Shown here: one piece after another, positions 23,329 through 31,371 of the stretch
Position numbering within the stretch: the first letter of the stretch is position 1
How the letters are laid out: the number at the start of each line of letters is the position of its first letter
Translations under genes and position numbers: made by a program
Notes under the pieces: generated by a model
What the model saw: the letters and a program-made list of their open reading frames with translations, nothing else
Told to the model about the DNA's origin: nothing
Databases searched by the model: none
Assembly: GCA_017475525.1 (NCBI GenBank)
Contig: JAFVFH010000038.1
Coordinates: forward strand, 1 to 38,495
Length of the DNA: 38,495 nt
From: Alphaproteobacteria bacterium
Lineage (GTDB): Bacteria > Pseudomonadota > Alphaproteobacteria > RF32 > CAG-239
Direction of reading: 5' to 3'

Positions 23329-24015
23329 TTATTTGTAACGGAGTTTAAAAGTATTGCCTGTTGGTTTAGAAAGCTTTGTGGCTTCTTCAACTGTGTAAAT
23401 ACGTTTTCCTTTGGTTTGAGCATAAAATGATTCATTATTTACGGGTGTTTGAGGTTCGGATCGGGTAATGATTTCAGCGCCCGGCGTGACAGTGTATGTT
23501 TGCTCCAGATAGTAATTGCCATCTTCATCTCGATTGCCATATACGGGGGAAGCCTCAATCCAATTGATGATTGCTTGGGCATCCGAGTCTGAAAATATAA
23601 GGCCGTTGCCACCATAGTTTTCGGTATTTGCGCCAATCTCGCTTTGTGTATTACTGTATTTGCCATTGATATTGAGGTTTGTTGACACAATTGCATCCGG
23701 TGCGATGAGACCTCTGTTATAATCATAAGCATTCATCTCATCAACACGGTAAAAGTAAGCAACATTCGGATCTAATTCAAATGTTTCGCCCCCAATGTTG
23801 ACCGTATCGCTGAAACAGTTACAGTCATAGGGACCATAGCACATATCTATGCAATTATTATAGTTCACCGAGCCGCTTGGCACTGTCCAACTTGATTCTC
23901 CAACTATGACGTAAGTTTGTCCGCCATATATATCGGGTTGTTTATATACTTCGGCATGACTTGGATTTTGGCAAAGAACAATCATTGCAAAACTTAGTAA
24001 CAGTGTTTTTTTCAT
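23329..24015 (-). CDS. Secreted Cys-rich protein with RLRYK tail, 228 aa
   Basis: Start ATG at 24015 (MKKTLLLSFAMIVLCQNPSHA, a signal peptide), with GAAGGAG upstream; the longer frame runs into the leader RNA and is rejected. The mature N-part has a Cys cluster (NNCIDMCYGPYDCNCFSD), then a unique domain without recognisable repeats, containing TLDPNVAYFYRVDE-like beta sequence and SDSDAQAIINWIEASP. It ends KRIYTVEEA, TKLSKP, TGNTFKLRYK. The body is unrelated to the LRR or YD-repeat members, making it a third architecture carrying the same tail. Preceded by leader RNA copy 3. Confidence 0.86.
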   Translation of the reverse strand: MKKTLLLSFAMIVLCQNPSHAEVYKQPDIYGGQTYVIVGESSWTVPSGSVNYNNCIDMCYGPYDCNCFSDTVNIGGETFELDPNVAYFYRVDEMNAYDYNRGLIAPDAIVSTNLNINGKYSNTQSEIGANTENYGGNGLIFSDSDAQAIINWIEASPVYGNRDEDGNYYLEQTYTVTPGAEIITRSEPQTPVNNESFYAQTKGKRIYTVEEATKLSKPTGNTFKLRYK

Positions 24016-24041
24016 GAAATTTCTCCTTCTATTTAATAAAC

Positions 24042-24074
24042 AAAAAAAATCCACTTTGAAAACTTCAAAATGGA
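24042..24074 (-). terminator. Intrinsic terminator inside leader RNA 3
   Basis: TCCATTTTGA pairs with TCAAAGTGGA (one G-U pair), followed by U8. It ends 26 bases upstream of the start codon. Confidence 0.82.
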
Positions 24075-24204
24075 GGAGCCATAAAACTGTAATACCACAG
24101 ATGAACTTATTCGTCGTTAAACTAACGCTTATTTCATTCACTCCTCTTCAAGGAGTATTGGTATTAATGTGTTTTATGAACACCATCGTTTGATTTCAAA
24201 CGAT
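24042..24204 (-). ncRNA. Structured leader RNA, copy 3
   Basis: About 163 nt. The first hairpin is ATCGTTTG/CAAACGAT, replacing the AACCA/TGGTT hairpin of the other copies with an unrelated but paired sequence. Then GGTGTT, long stem CATAAAAC...AATACCA with TGGTATT-ACA-GTTTTATG, hairpin ACTCCT/AGGAGT, small hairpin CGTTA/TAACG, CGAATAAG, CTCCTCC and terminator. This copy gives the strongest evidence that structure rather than sequence is kept. Confidence 0.84.
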
Positions 24205-24210
24205 AAACGT

Positions 24211-24239
24211 ATGATAGCTTATTTTTTTATGTTTTGCAA
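24211..24239 (-). promoter_or_regulatory. Promoter of leader RNA 3
   Basis: Minus strand: -35 TTGCAA (24234-24239), 17-base spacer, -10 TATCAT (24211-24216). Confidence 0.7.
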
Positions 24240-24316
24240 GGAAAAAAACAATCTGACGCAAAAAGAATCGGATTCTGTTCATTGCTCCCGCATCTTTACA
24301 AAAAGTTTTCTTGATA

Positions 24317-24353
24317 CAAAAAATCCCCTTTGCAAAAATAAGGCAAAGGGGAT
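24317..24353 (-). terminator. Terminator of the 24399-24920 gene
   Basis: ATCCCCTTTGC / GCAAAGGGGAT stem, followed on the minus strand by T6. Confidence 0.88.
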
Positions 24354-24398
24354 AAAAATTGCTTTTACAATGCTTGTCTTGACACGGATATGACGCGC

Positions 24399-24920
24399 CT
24401 ATCGGCTTTTGATGCCAACTATTTCTTTAAGGTCTTCATTTTCGGGAAAAATGCTGACAATCCAATCTGATATAGGCTTGACGGAAGAAATCTTGAAGGA
24501 GTTATAATATCCTTTTTCTTCTCCATTTTCCAAAAATATTACTTCCATTTTTGCTTCTTCGAAATTAATATTAAGCTTTACCTTTTCAAAAGAAATACAA
24601 ATATCGGGCCACCAAAAGCAATAGCAAACCACATTGTGGCGAGGCGCTAACAGCTTACCTGAAGCAAGAGCAGACTTGAATGCTTTTGTTGTTTTGGCAG
24701 AAACATGGTCTGCTTTTCCAATCACCTCTTGCCACTCCGTTCCTTCACCATCGGCACGGAAATCTTGATGCAGACGGAAAACAGTAATGCTTTTGATATC
24801 CTGTTTGTCAATCAAAGCGAGAACATCATATTTAGCCGGTGTTGCGTTATTTTGACCCCATGTGCTGCAGCAGACAGATGGAATCAACGCAAAAAATAAC
24901 AAAACAATAATTTTTTTCAT
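24399..24920 (-). CDS. Small secreted protein of unknown function, 173 aa
   Basis: Signal peptide (MKKIIVLLFFALIPSVCCS). The mature domain (YDVLALIDKQDIKSITVFRL ... CYCFWWPDICISFEKVKLNI ... WIVSIFPENEDL) alternates beta strands and has a Cys pair in CYCFWWPDIC. No C-terminal RLRYK tail and no leader RNA, so it is not a member of the tail family despite its location. Own promoter (24981-25009) and terminator. Confidence 0.78.
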   Translation of the reverse strand: MKKIIVLLFFALIPSVCCSTWGQNNATPAKYDVLALIDKQDIKSITVFRLHQDFRADGEGTEWQEVIGKADHVSAKTTKAFKSALASGKLLAPRHNVVCYCFWWPDICISFEKVKLNINFEEAKMEVIFLENGEEKGYYNSFKISSVKPISDWIVSIFPENEDLKEIVGIKSR

Positions 24921-24980
24921 GGTGTAATAATATTAGAGTTAAACATAAAATAATAGCAGAATATAATTCAATTTGCTGAA

Positions 24981-25009
24981 ATTTTAGTTGAACCCAACAA
25001 AAAAGTCAA
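24981..25009 (-). promoter_or_regulatory. Possible promoter of the 24399-24920 gene
   Basis: Minus strand: -35 TTGACT (25004-25009), 17-base spacer, -10 TAAAAT (24981-24986). Confidence 0.5.
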
Positions 25010-25090
25010 ACGAAAAATGTTTTTTAAAAGAGATTAACGGGTCGGATTGCTGACGCAACACATCCGGCGGTGACCGGAAAAAAAAGGAAG

Positions 25091-25167
25091 CGGCGTTTGT
25101 GCACGCAAAACGTGCAACGCCGGCTTTGTGGACCCCTAACTCGCGTGACGTTGTCACGCTCAGGGGT
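25091..25167. repeat. Paired REP-like hairpins
   Basis: Two adjacent palindromes: CGGCGTT-GCACG / CGTGC-AACGCCG (25091-25122) and CCCCT-GCGTGAC / GTCACGC-AGGGG (25133-25166). They sit just downstream of hydG and may protect or end its transcript. Confidence 0.7.
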
Positions 25168-25179
25168 GACAGGAGGAAA

Positions 25180-26595
25180 TTAAAACCTGAAATCGCGTTC
25201 GCCGTTTTCGATTTTGGAAAGGTAGTCTGCCGTTAAAGATTTCACTTTTTCGCTTTTGACACGATTTATTTCGCGCGCAATCAGGGCTTCACCGACCTTT
25301 TTTGTTTCAGGCGAGGCGTAATCGACTAAAAATTCTTTTAAGGTCAAGAGGGCGTTCGGGTGACAGCAGTTCAAAATCTGCATTTTTTTGCACAAATCCA
25401 TAAATCTGTCGCCCGTGCGCCCGGCGCGATAGCATGCTGTGCAAAAGCTCGGAATATAATCCATTTGCATGAGCCATTTGACAACTTCATCAAGGCTTCG
25501 TTGGTCGCTGACATCAAACTGTTCGCTATCGTGCGGGCGTTCTTGTTTCTCATAGCCGCCGACAGATGTGCGTGAACCGCCGGAAATTTGCGAAATGCCG
25601 TAGTGAATCACACGCTCTCTGCAAGCTTGACTTTCGCGGGTTGAAATAATCATGCCGGTATAAGGGGTGGAAATACGTGTGCAAGCAATGATTTTTGCAA
25701 AAACATCATCATCTATGCCATGTAAAAAGGCTTTCGGATCAATATCTGCCGCATGTTTGAGCCGAGGAAATGAGATGGTGTGCGGACCGACACCAAATCT
25801 GGCTTCCAAATGCTCGGCGTGCATTAAAAGCCCCGCAAATTCGTATTTGTATGATTCGAGCCCAAACAAAACACCCAACCCGACATCGTCAATGCCGCCC
25901 TCCATGGCGCGGTCCATTGCTTCGGTATGGTAGCAATAGTTATGTTTCGGACCTGTCGGGTGCAGGTATTCATAAGATTCTTTGTTATAAGTTTCTTGAA
26001 ACAGAATATAGGTGCCGATGCCGGCATCGGCCAGCTTTTTATAGTTTTCGACCGTTGTGGCGGCAATGTTGACATTAACCCTGCGGCTGGCGCCGTTTTT
26101 ATGGTGAATAGAATAAATGGTTTTGATGCAATCTAAAATATATTCAATCGGGTTGTTGACAGGGTCTTCCCCCGCTTCAATCGCAAGACGCTTGTGGCCC
26201 ATATCCTGAAGTGCGATGACTTGCTCGCGGACTTCTTCCTGAGAGAGCTTTTTTCGAGGCATCTCTTTGTTTTTGGCGTGATACGGGCAATATCTGCAAC
26301 CGTTGACGCAATAGTTTGAAAGATAAAGCGGAGCAAACAAAACAATGCGGTTGCCGTAAAAATCTTTTTTGAATTGCTCGGCCAAAGCAAACATTTCATC
26401 ATTTTTATCTTTGAGCTCACAGGCGAGTAGCACACTCGCTTCGCGATGGTTCAAACCTTTGCGGAGTTTGGCTTTTTCTAAAATCTCATTAATTAATTTT
26501 TCATTTGTTTTGTTTTGATCGGCATACTCAAGTGTTGCCAAGATTTCTTCATGGCTGATAAACTCTTCAGCCTTAGAGGATTTTGGGTTATACAT
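25180..26595 (-). CDS. hydG: [FeFe]-hydrogenase maturase HydG (radical SAM)
   Basis: Cleaves tyrosine to give the CO and CN ligands of the H-cluster, using SAM. The radical-SAM cluster motif is C-V-N-G-C-R-Y-C (Cys 96, 100, 103). The second, C-terminal cluster motif CX2CX22C, which separates HydG from the thiamine enzyme ThiH, is present (CTAC ... NCC). 471 aa is typical. AAGGAAG precedes the ATG. It is co-oriented with the TM1266-type regulator gene upstream. The structural hydrogenase genes lie about 4 kb away on the other strand. Confidence 0.97.
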   Translation of the reverse strand: MYNPKSSKAEEFISHEEILATLEYADQNKTNEKLINEILEKAKLRKGLNHREASVLLACELKDKNDEMFALAEQFKKDFYGNRIVLFAPLYLSNYCVNGCRYCPYHAKNKEMPRKKLSQEEVREQVIALQDMGHKRLAIEAGEDPVNNPIEYILDCIKTIYSIHHKNGASRRVNVNIAATTVENYKKLADAGIGTYILFQETYNKESYEYLHPTGPKHNYCYHTEAMDRAMEGGIDDVGLGVLFGLESYKYEFAGLLMHAEHLEARFGVGPHTISFPRLKHAADIDPKAFLHGIDDDVFAKIIACTRISTPYTGMIISTRESQACRERVIHYGISQISGGSRTSVGGYEKQERPHDSEQFDVSDQRSLDEVVKWLMQMDYIPSFCTACYRAGRTGDRFMDLCKKMQILNCCHPNALLTLKEFLVDYASPETKKVGEALIAREINRVKSEKVKSLTADYLSKIENGERDFRF

Positions 26596-26655
26596 ATATC
26601 TTCCTTTCTTATGGGGCAGAAAAAATCTTTCCCGTCAGTTACAAGTCAAAAAAAC

Positions 26656-26901
26656 TTAAAGTTTGGAATAAACCGTTTGGGTGGAAACATCTTTTAAGGC
26701 GCCAATTTTGCCTGATAAGGCAGAGATTACATCTTGCGGAGCATCAACGGCAATAGAAATGATGTTGATGGCTTTTTGTTTATAGGGCAAACCCATGCGA
26801 CCGATGATAAACTCACCGTAATCATGCAAAATTTCGTTGATTTTGCTTGAAGATGCGCGGTCTTTGACCAAAATCGCAATGATGGCAACACGTGTTTCCA
26901 T
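26656..26901 (-). CDS. TM1266-type iron-only hydrogenase system regulator, 81 aa
   Basis: Start at 26901 (METRVAIIAILVKDRASSSK), where AAGGAATG gives a good ribosome-binding site. A small ferredoxin-like alpha/beta domain: VAIIAILV strand, helix KINEILHDYG, GRMGLPYK, then INIISIAVDAPQDVISALSGKIG. This matches the family found beside [FeFe]-hydrogenase maturation genes (TM1266 in Thermotoga), thought to be regulatory. The gene order with hydG supports the call. The mechanism is not established from the sequence. Confidence 0.85.
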   Translation of the reverse strand: METRVAIIAILVKDRASSSKINEILHDYGEFIIGRMGLPYKQKAINIISIAVDAPQDVISALSGKIGALKDVSTQTVYSKL

Positions 26902-26926
26902 AAGTTCATTCCTTCCTTGGTAGGGT

Positions 26927-26955
26927 TTTATAATCACTTATCAATGATGTGTCAA
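26927..26955 (-). promoter_or_regulatory. Promoter of the regulator-hydG operon
   Basis: Minus strand: -35 TTGACA (26950-26955), 17-base spacer, -10 TATAAA (26927-26932). Confidence 0.8.
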
Positions 26956-26975
26956 GGGGTGAATTTATTTTGCAC

Positions 26976-27004
26976 TTGCCTTTGAAGATATTTTAAAGTA
27001 TAAT
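26976..27004 (+). promoter_or_regulatory. Promoter of the 27030-27800 gene
   Basis: -35 TTGCCT (26976-26981), 17-base spacer, -10 TATAAT (26999-27004). Divergent from the hydG promoter, with about 20 bases between the two -35 boxes. Confidence 0.7.
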
Positions 27005-27029
27005 AAAACAAATTTGATGGAGAATTGAT

Positions 27030-27800
27030 ATGCAATTAAAAACGATTGTTTGTTCCGGTGTAAACGAAAAAAATGATGTTTCTCAGGCAATCCAATTTTT
27101 AAAACAATATCCGAATGTTGAGTTTGGGGTGCAATGTTCGCCAAAAAAAGCAGGCTTTGGCACAAAGCGCTATACATGGCTTAAAGAGTTATGTTCAAGG
27201 CTTGATGAGCAAAGAATCAAGGGGCGTGTGGCGCTCCATTTAAATGAGGGATTTGTAACCACGTTTTGTGAAGGAAAAGTGCCTGATGGGCTTGCCGAAC
27301 TCTTAAAAGAAAGCAAGGCCGTCGGGCGTTTGCAACTCAATTTTAAGATTGGACGCGAGGTGTTTGGTACCAAAAAAGTGCCTGATATTCACCTCCTTTC
27401 AAAGGCAATAGATGAAGTACAGGGGCATCAGGTGATTGTTTCAGCAAGCGAAGCTAATTTGGTATATATTAAAAAGATGTATTATCAAGGTTTGAAGTTT
27501 GACGTGCTTTTTGATGATTCGTTTGGTGAGGGGATTTTGCCGGATACACGAAAGAAACCTCTTTTTGATGATGTGTTGCAGGGCTATGCCGGCGGGATTT
27601 CACCGGAAAATGTGGCAGGCGAGCTTGAAAAAATAGCAAAAGTTGCGAGCGGCAATGTGTTTATTGATGCCGAAGGTAAGCTCAAAGAAGATGGAGCCTT
27701 TTCGTTTGAAAAAGCGGCAGAATATGTGAAAAATGCAATGAATTGGCAACAATTTCAGGGTTTACGGCAATTTCAAGCAAAAAGTGTGCAAGAAAAATAA
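27030..27800 (+). CDS. Phosphoribosylanthranilate isomerase-like TIM-barrel protein, 256 aa
   Basis: The C-terminal half has the phosphate-binding pattern of PRAI-type barrels: FDVLFDDSFGEGILPD, LQGYAGGISPENVAGELEKI and NVFIDAEGKLKEDGAFSFEKA (compare GGLxPENV and DxSSGVE in TrpF). The N-terminal KTIVCSGV strand and FGVQCSPKKAGFGTKRY differ from true TrpF, which has a catalytic Cys near residue 7 (here Cys 8 is present) . No other trp gene is nearby. It may be a TrpF homologue with another role. GGAG precedes the ATG. Confidence 0.7.
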   Translation: MQLKTIVCSGVNEKNDVSQAIQFLKQYPNVEFGVQCSPKKAGFGTKRYTWLKELCSRLDEQRIKGRVALHLNEGFVTTFCEGKVPDGLAELLKESKAVGRLQLNFKIGREVFGTKKVPDIHLLSKAIDEVQGHQVIVSASEANLVYIKKMYYQGLKFDVLFDDSFGEGILPDTRKKPLFDDVLQGYAGGISPENVAGELEKIAKVASGNVFIDAEGKLKEDGAFSFEKAAEYVKNAMNWQQFQGLRQFQAKSVQEK

Positions 27801-27870
27801 TTTGTAAATCCTCAGGATTTGCCAGAAGGCAACCCTGAAGGGTGACAAGTAATGCGTGTGGTATGGATCT

Positions 27871-28398
27871 TTATTTTTCTGCTCTTGCTTTTTCAAGTTT
27901 TTTGAGGAGCATGTTGCGTTTCAAGCGGCTCAGGTGGTCGATATATAAAATGCCATCCAAGTGGTCTATTTCATGTTGCAAAACAACAGCTAAATAATCT
28001 TCAGCCTCAATTTCGTGTTCAACGCCGTTTTTATCTTGATAGCGGACTTTGATTCTTTGATGGCGCTCGACATCGGCTCTTTGATTGGGAAGCGACAAGC
28101 AGCCCTCGCAAAAGAAAATTGTTTCTTCGGATTTATAAACAATTTGCGGGTTAACCAAAGCCATCGGATTGCCTTTTTGATGGTTGCCGTTTTCGTCTTC
28201 TTCCTGTTCGGCATCTATCACAATCATACGCTTGGAAACACCAACCTGCGGGGCGGCAAGACCTGCGCCGTGATCGGCATACATCGTTTCGAGCATATCG
28301 CTTAAAAATGTGCGCAAATCATCATCAAATTTTGTGACAGGTTCGGCTTTTTGGCGCAAAATCGGATCAGGGTATTCATACAAAGGCAAAAGACTCAT
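27871..28398 (-). CDS. def: Peptide deformylase
   Basis: Removes the N-formyl group from nascent proteins; Fe2+/Zn2+ enzyme. Motif 1 GAGLAAPQVG, motif 2 EGCLSLP (metal Cys) and motif 3 QHEIDHLDG (HExxH) are all present. 175 aa is normal. A small insertion (EQEEDENGNHQKGNP) lies between motifs 1 and 2, and a basic C-terminal helix follows. Last gene of murF-nrdR-nusB-def; three bases separate it from nusB. Confidence 0.98.
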   Translation of the reverse strand: MSLLPLYEYPDPILRQKAEPVTKFDDDLRTFLSDMLETMYADHGAGLAAPQVGVSKRMIVIDAEQEEDENGNHQKGNPMALVNPQIVYKSEETIFFCEGCLSLPNQRADVERHQRIKVRYQDKNGVEHEIEAEDYLAVVLQHEIDHLDGILYIDHLSRLKRNMLLKKLEKARAEK

Positions 28399-28401
28399 TT
28401 T

Positions 28402-28887
28402 TTAATTCCTCACGGCATGGGCAATTTGGTCTAAAAGCGCATTGACCATTTTCGGCTCATTCTTTGAGAAGAAAGCATAAGCCAAATCAACATATTCCTG
28501 AATCAAAACTTTGGTGTCAATGTCTAAAGTGTTGGTGAGTTCATAAACGGCGCAAAGAAGAAGAGCCTGCATGGTGCCGTTCATTTTATCAAAATCCCAC
28601 TTTTCATTTAAATAAAGATTCAAGGATTTTTCTAAAAGCTCTTTTTTAGCATGCACACCTTTGACAAGAGATTCAAAATACTCGACATCAATCGGGGAAA
28701 TTTCAACCATTTCTTCTGCTTGGGATGAGCTATCTTCATCAATGACATATCGACCGATTTTACCATCCTTAAAATCTTGAATGACCTCGTCAACAGGTAG
28801 TTCACCGAAGTGCGCCATATAAACAGCTTGGACGGCAGCTAAGCGCGCACCTGATTTTTTGCGGATCTTTTTGGATACAAATTTCAT
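28402..28887 (-). CDS. nusB: Transcription antitermination factor NusB
   Basis: All-helical RNA-binding protein that with NusE (S10) binds boxA RNA during rRNA antitermination. N-terminal KKSGARLAAVQAVYMAHFGE matches the family's arginine-rich first helix. The C-terminal block LLCAVYELTNTLDIDTKVLI, QEYVDLAYAFFSKNEPKMVN is the NusB core (EYVxLA). 161 aa. Five bases after nrdR; in many alphaproteobacteria nrdR and nusB are linked. Confidence 0.94.
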   Translation of the reverse strand: MKFVSKKIRKKSGARLAAVQAVYMAHFGELPVDEVIQDFKDGKIGRYVIDEDSSSQAEEMVEISPIDVEYFESLVKGVHAKKELLEKSLNLYLNEKWDFDKMNGTMQALLLCAVYELTNTLDIDTKVLIQEYVDLAYAFFSKNEPKMVNALLDQIAHAVRN

Positions 28888-28892
28888 ATGTG

Positions 28893-29369
28893 TTAATCCT
28901 TCTTTTCTATTACGGGTTTGACAAGTTCATCAATTGTTCGGACGAACTCCTCAAAATCCTTCAGTTCTTTAAAATCTTTATAGACAGAGGCAAAACGGAT
29001 GTAAGCAATGTTATCAAGTCTTGCAAGGCTTTCCATCACAGCTTCGCCAATTTCTTTTGTTGAAATTTCCTGTTCGCCGGAGCTTTCAAAACGGCGAATA
29101 ATCGAATTGACCACTTTATCTAAGCGCTCGGGAGAAACAGGGCGTTTGCTCACAGCAATTGAAATGGAACGGAAAAGTTTTTCGCGGTCAAACGGCACGC
29201 GTTCGCCGTTTTTCTTGACAACCGTTAAATCACGAAGCTGAACACGCTCAAAAGTTGTGAACCTTGAGCCGCATTCGGGGCATTCGCGGCGCCGGCGAAT
29301 AGAGTTATCATCACTGTTGCGCGAATCTTTGACGATTGTGTCTTCAAATCCGCAAAACGGACATTTCAT
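28893..29369 (-). CDS. nrdR: Transcriptional repressor NrdR
   Basis: Zinc-ribbon ([17 protein letters not shown] ... [16 protein letters not shown], four zinc Cys) plus ATP-cone ([20 protein letters not shown] ... [11 protein letters not shown]). It binds NrdR boxes to repress ribonucleotide-reductase genes depending on ATP/dATP. 158 aa is typical. Its ATG overlaps the last base of the murF stop codon (TAATG). Confidence 0.98.
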   Translation of the reverse strand: MKCPFCGFEDTIVKDSRNSDDNSIRRRRECPECGSRFTTFERVQLRDLTVVKKNGERVPFDREKLFRSISIAVSKRPVSPERLDKVVNSIIRRFESSGEQEISTKEIGEAVMESLARLDNIAYIRFASVYKDFKELKDFEEFVRTIDELVKPVIEKKD

Positions 29370-30688
29370 TATTCATTTCCTTTTTTAATCAGTTCTTCGG
29401 TGACTTGATAAAGTTTGCTCGAATATCTTGCACCCTTTATAAGCAAAATATCTTCAGATTGCAAGAGCTGATTTAACAAAAATTCATCAACACCGTCTTT
29501 ACTTTCAAAATAATACTGTTTGATGTGGGAAGGAAGTTCTTTTAACATATCTTTCATTTCTTCGCAAACACCGACGACAATATCAATATTTGTTGTGGCA
29601 AGGAGTTTGCCGACTTCAATATGTTTTTGTTTTGAATGTGCGCCAAGTTCTGCCATTTTGCCTAAAACAGCAATTTTACGCCCTTTTGAACTCATTTTAT
29701 CAAGCGCTGATATGGCGAGCTTCATTGCTTCGGGCTGTCCGGAATAACTATCATCTATCAAAATATAGGTACCGCCGTTTTTAAGTTTTAAGGTGTGTTT
29801 TTTGCCTCTGCCGTCAAGTGCGCCGAAGTCTTTGATAAAAGAGGCGGCTTTTTGAACATTGAGGTTTAGGGCTTCGATGACTTTTAAGGTTGCCCATGCG
29901 TTATAAAAATGTTGTTCTCCTTCGTCTTGAAGTTCAAAGGCAGCCTGAGGCTGATTGTTTTTGCCAAAGAGGAGGATCTTATCAGTTTTCTTTTGGGCTT
30001 GCCTGATTAAGACATCTGCAAAGTTTGTATCGGCATTGATGATGGCTGTGCCGCCTTTTCTCAAACCTTCAAAAATTTCGGCTTTGGCAAGCGCAATATG
30101 CTCCAAATCGGGGAAAAACTCAATATGCATCGGATAAACATTTGTGATGAGGGCAATATCCGGTTTGACATAGGAGGTGAGTCGCGAAATTTCGCCTTTG
30201 GCGCTCATGCCCATTTCAATAATGGCAAAATCTGCCGTTAAATCCATTTTGCAAAGGCTTTCAGGAACACCGACAAAGTTGTTGTGGTTGCCAGATGTGG
30301 CATAAACCTTGCCAAAGTGAGATAAAATAAACTTGATTTCTTCTTTGGTGGTGGTTTTGCCGGCACTTCCCGTTAAGCCAATGACAATACCTTTAAATTG
30401 ATCTCTGATATAGCTGCCGATTTTGCCATAAGCATCAAGCGAATCAGCAAAGAGAATTTGTTTTTCTTTCGGAGCATCTAAAACATAGTGTTCAACAACG
30501 GCGGCAACGGCGCCTTTGTCAATCACATCTTTAACATAAGCATGTCCGTCAAACTTTTCGCCTTTGACGGCAATGAACAAATCGCCTTTTTCAATGGTGC
30601 GGCTATCTGTTGAGATGTTGGTGATTTTTGTATTGTTTGCGATATTTGAGCCTAAAACAGAGGCAATTTCTTTTAATGTGATGTTCAT
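29369..30688 (-). CDS. murF: UDP-MurNAc-tripeptide--D-Ala-D-Ala ligase
   Basis: Adds D-Ala-D-Ala to the peptidoglycan precursor in the cytoplasm. N-terminal substrate domain with [23 protein letters not shown]-binding P-loop [27 protein letters not shown], the [10 protein letters not shown] motif, and the C-terminal [15 protein letters not shown] and VLGKMAELG. 439 aa, normal. It heads the murF-nrdR-nusB-def set; the other mur/fts genes are not next to it, which is unusual for murF. Confidence 0.97.
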   Translation of the reverse strand: MNITLKEIASVLGSNIANNTKITNISTDSRTIEKGDLFIAVKGEKFDGHAYVKDVIDKGAVAAVVEHYVLDAPKEKQILFADSLDAYGKIGSYIRDQFKGIVIGLTGSAGKTTTKEEIKFILSHFGKVYATSGNHNNFVGVPESLCKMDLTADFAIIEMGMSAKGEISRLTSYVKPDIALITNVYPMHIEFFPDLEHIALAKAEIFEGLRKGGTAIINADTNFADVLIRQAQKKTDKILLFGKNNQPQAAFELQDEGEQHFYNAWATLKVIEALNLNVQKAASFIKDFGALDGRGKKHTLKLKNGGTYILIDDSYSGQPEAMKLAISALDKMSSKGRKIAVLGKMAELGAHSKQKHIEVGKLLATTNIDIVVGVCEEMKDMLKELPSHIKQYYFESKDGVDEFLLNQLLQSEDILLIKGARYSSKLYQVTEELIKKGNE

Positions 30689-30826
30689 GAGTGTGTGCCT
30701 TTCAAATTATTTAAGGACAATATAATAAGATAAAATAAAGATTATATTAAAAAGATTGAAAGAAAAGGTATTTTTTTTATCCTAAAATCTATCTCAAATA
30801 TTTTATTGAAATGTGTTAAAATGCGC

Positions 30827-30854
30827 TTGATTTGTATAAAAAATTTTTTATAAT
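30827..30854 (+). promoter_or_regulatory. Promoter of the hydrogenase operon
   Basis: -35 TTGATT (30827-30832), 16-base spacer, -10 TATAAT (30849-30854), with about 37 bases to the ATG. The flanks are extremely AT-rich. Confidence 0.7.
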
Positions 30855-30891
30855 TTGTGAAAGTTGTAACGATTTGTTTTAGGAGAATATC

Positions 30892-31368
30892 ATGGAAAAT
30901 GAGCCTTGTTTAGGTTGCCAAGTCGGCGACAAATGGCGCAAAAAACGCGGGTCACTTATTATGGCTTTGCATGAAATTCAGGGTGTGAAAGGTTATGTTG
31001 ATTTCAAAGATGCCATGGATTTGGCTTTTACAATGGGCATTCCGCTTGCACGTATTTATGAAGTGTTGACTTTTTATAACTTTTTCAAACTGGTTGCTCC
31101 CGGCAAGGCTGTGATTTCCGTTTGCACCGGTACAGCTTGCTATTTGAAGGGCAATGATAAGGTTTTGGAAAAATTCAAATCAGAACTCAAGATTAAAGAA
31201 GGCGAATCGACACCGGATCACTTGTTCCATTTGCAATGTGTGCGTTGTGTCGGTTGTTGCGGTTTGGCGCCTGTTTGTGTTGTCAATGGCAAAACATACG
31301 GACGTATGACGCCTGAGCAAGTGCCCGAAATCTTGAACGAATGGCGCGAAGTGTTTAAGGAGGCTTAA
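30892..31368 (+). CDS. hydC: NuoE-like subunit of [FeFe]-hydrogenase (HydC/HndA type)
   Basis: 158 aa thioredoxin-like [2Fe-2S] protein. Cluster ligands are in VCTGTACYLKG (C-x4-C) and CVRCVGCCGLAPV (Cys pair). The N-terminal helical bundle (LHEIQGVKGYVDFKDAMDLA, IPLARIYEVLTFYNFF) is the NuoE signature. Passes electrons between the flavin subunit HydB and the rest of the enzyme. First of three tightly spaced genes (3-base and 2-base gaps), the same order as Thermotoga hydC-hydB-hydA. AGGAG precedes the ATG. An extra N-terminal C-L-G-C motif at residues 6-9 is unusual. Confidence 0.93.
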   Translation: MENEPCLGCQVGDKWRKKRGSLIMALHEIQGVKGYVDFKDAMDLAFTMGIPLARIYEVLTFYNFFKLVAPGKAVISVCTGTACYLKGNDKVLEKFKSELKIKEGESTPDHLFHLQCVRCVGCCGLAPVCVVNGKTYGRMTPEQVPEILNEWREVFKEA

Positions 31369-31371
31369 AAT

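Noticed and set aside
24016-24141. 42-residue N-terminal extension of the 23329-24015 protein
   Set aside because: It reads through the leader RNA and its terminator; the ATG at 24015 has GAAGGAG and a signal peptide directly after it.
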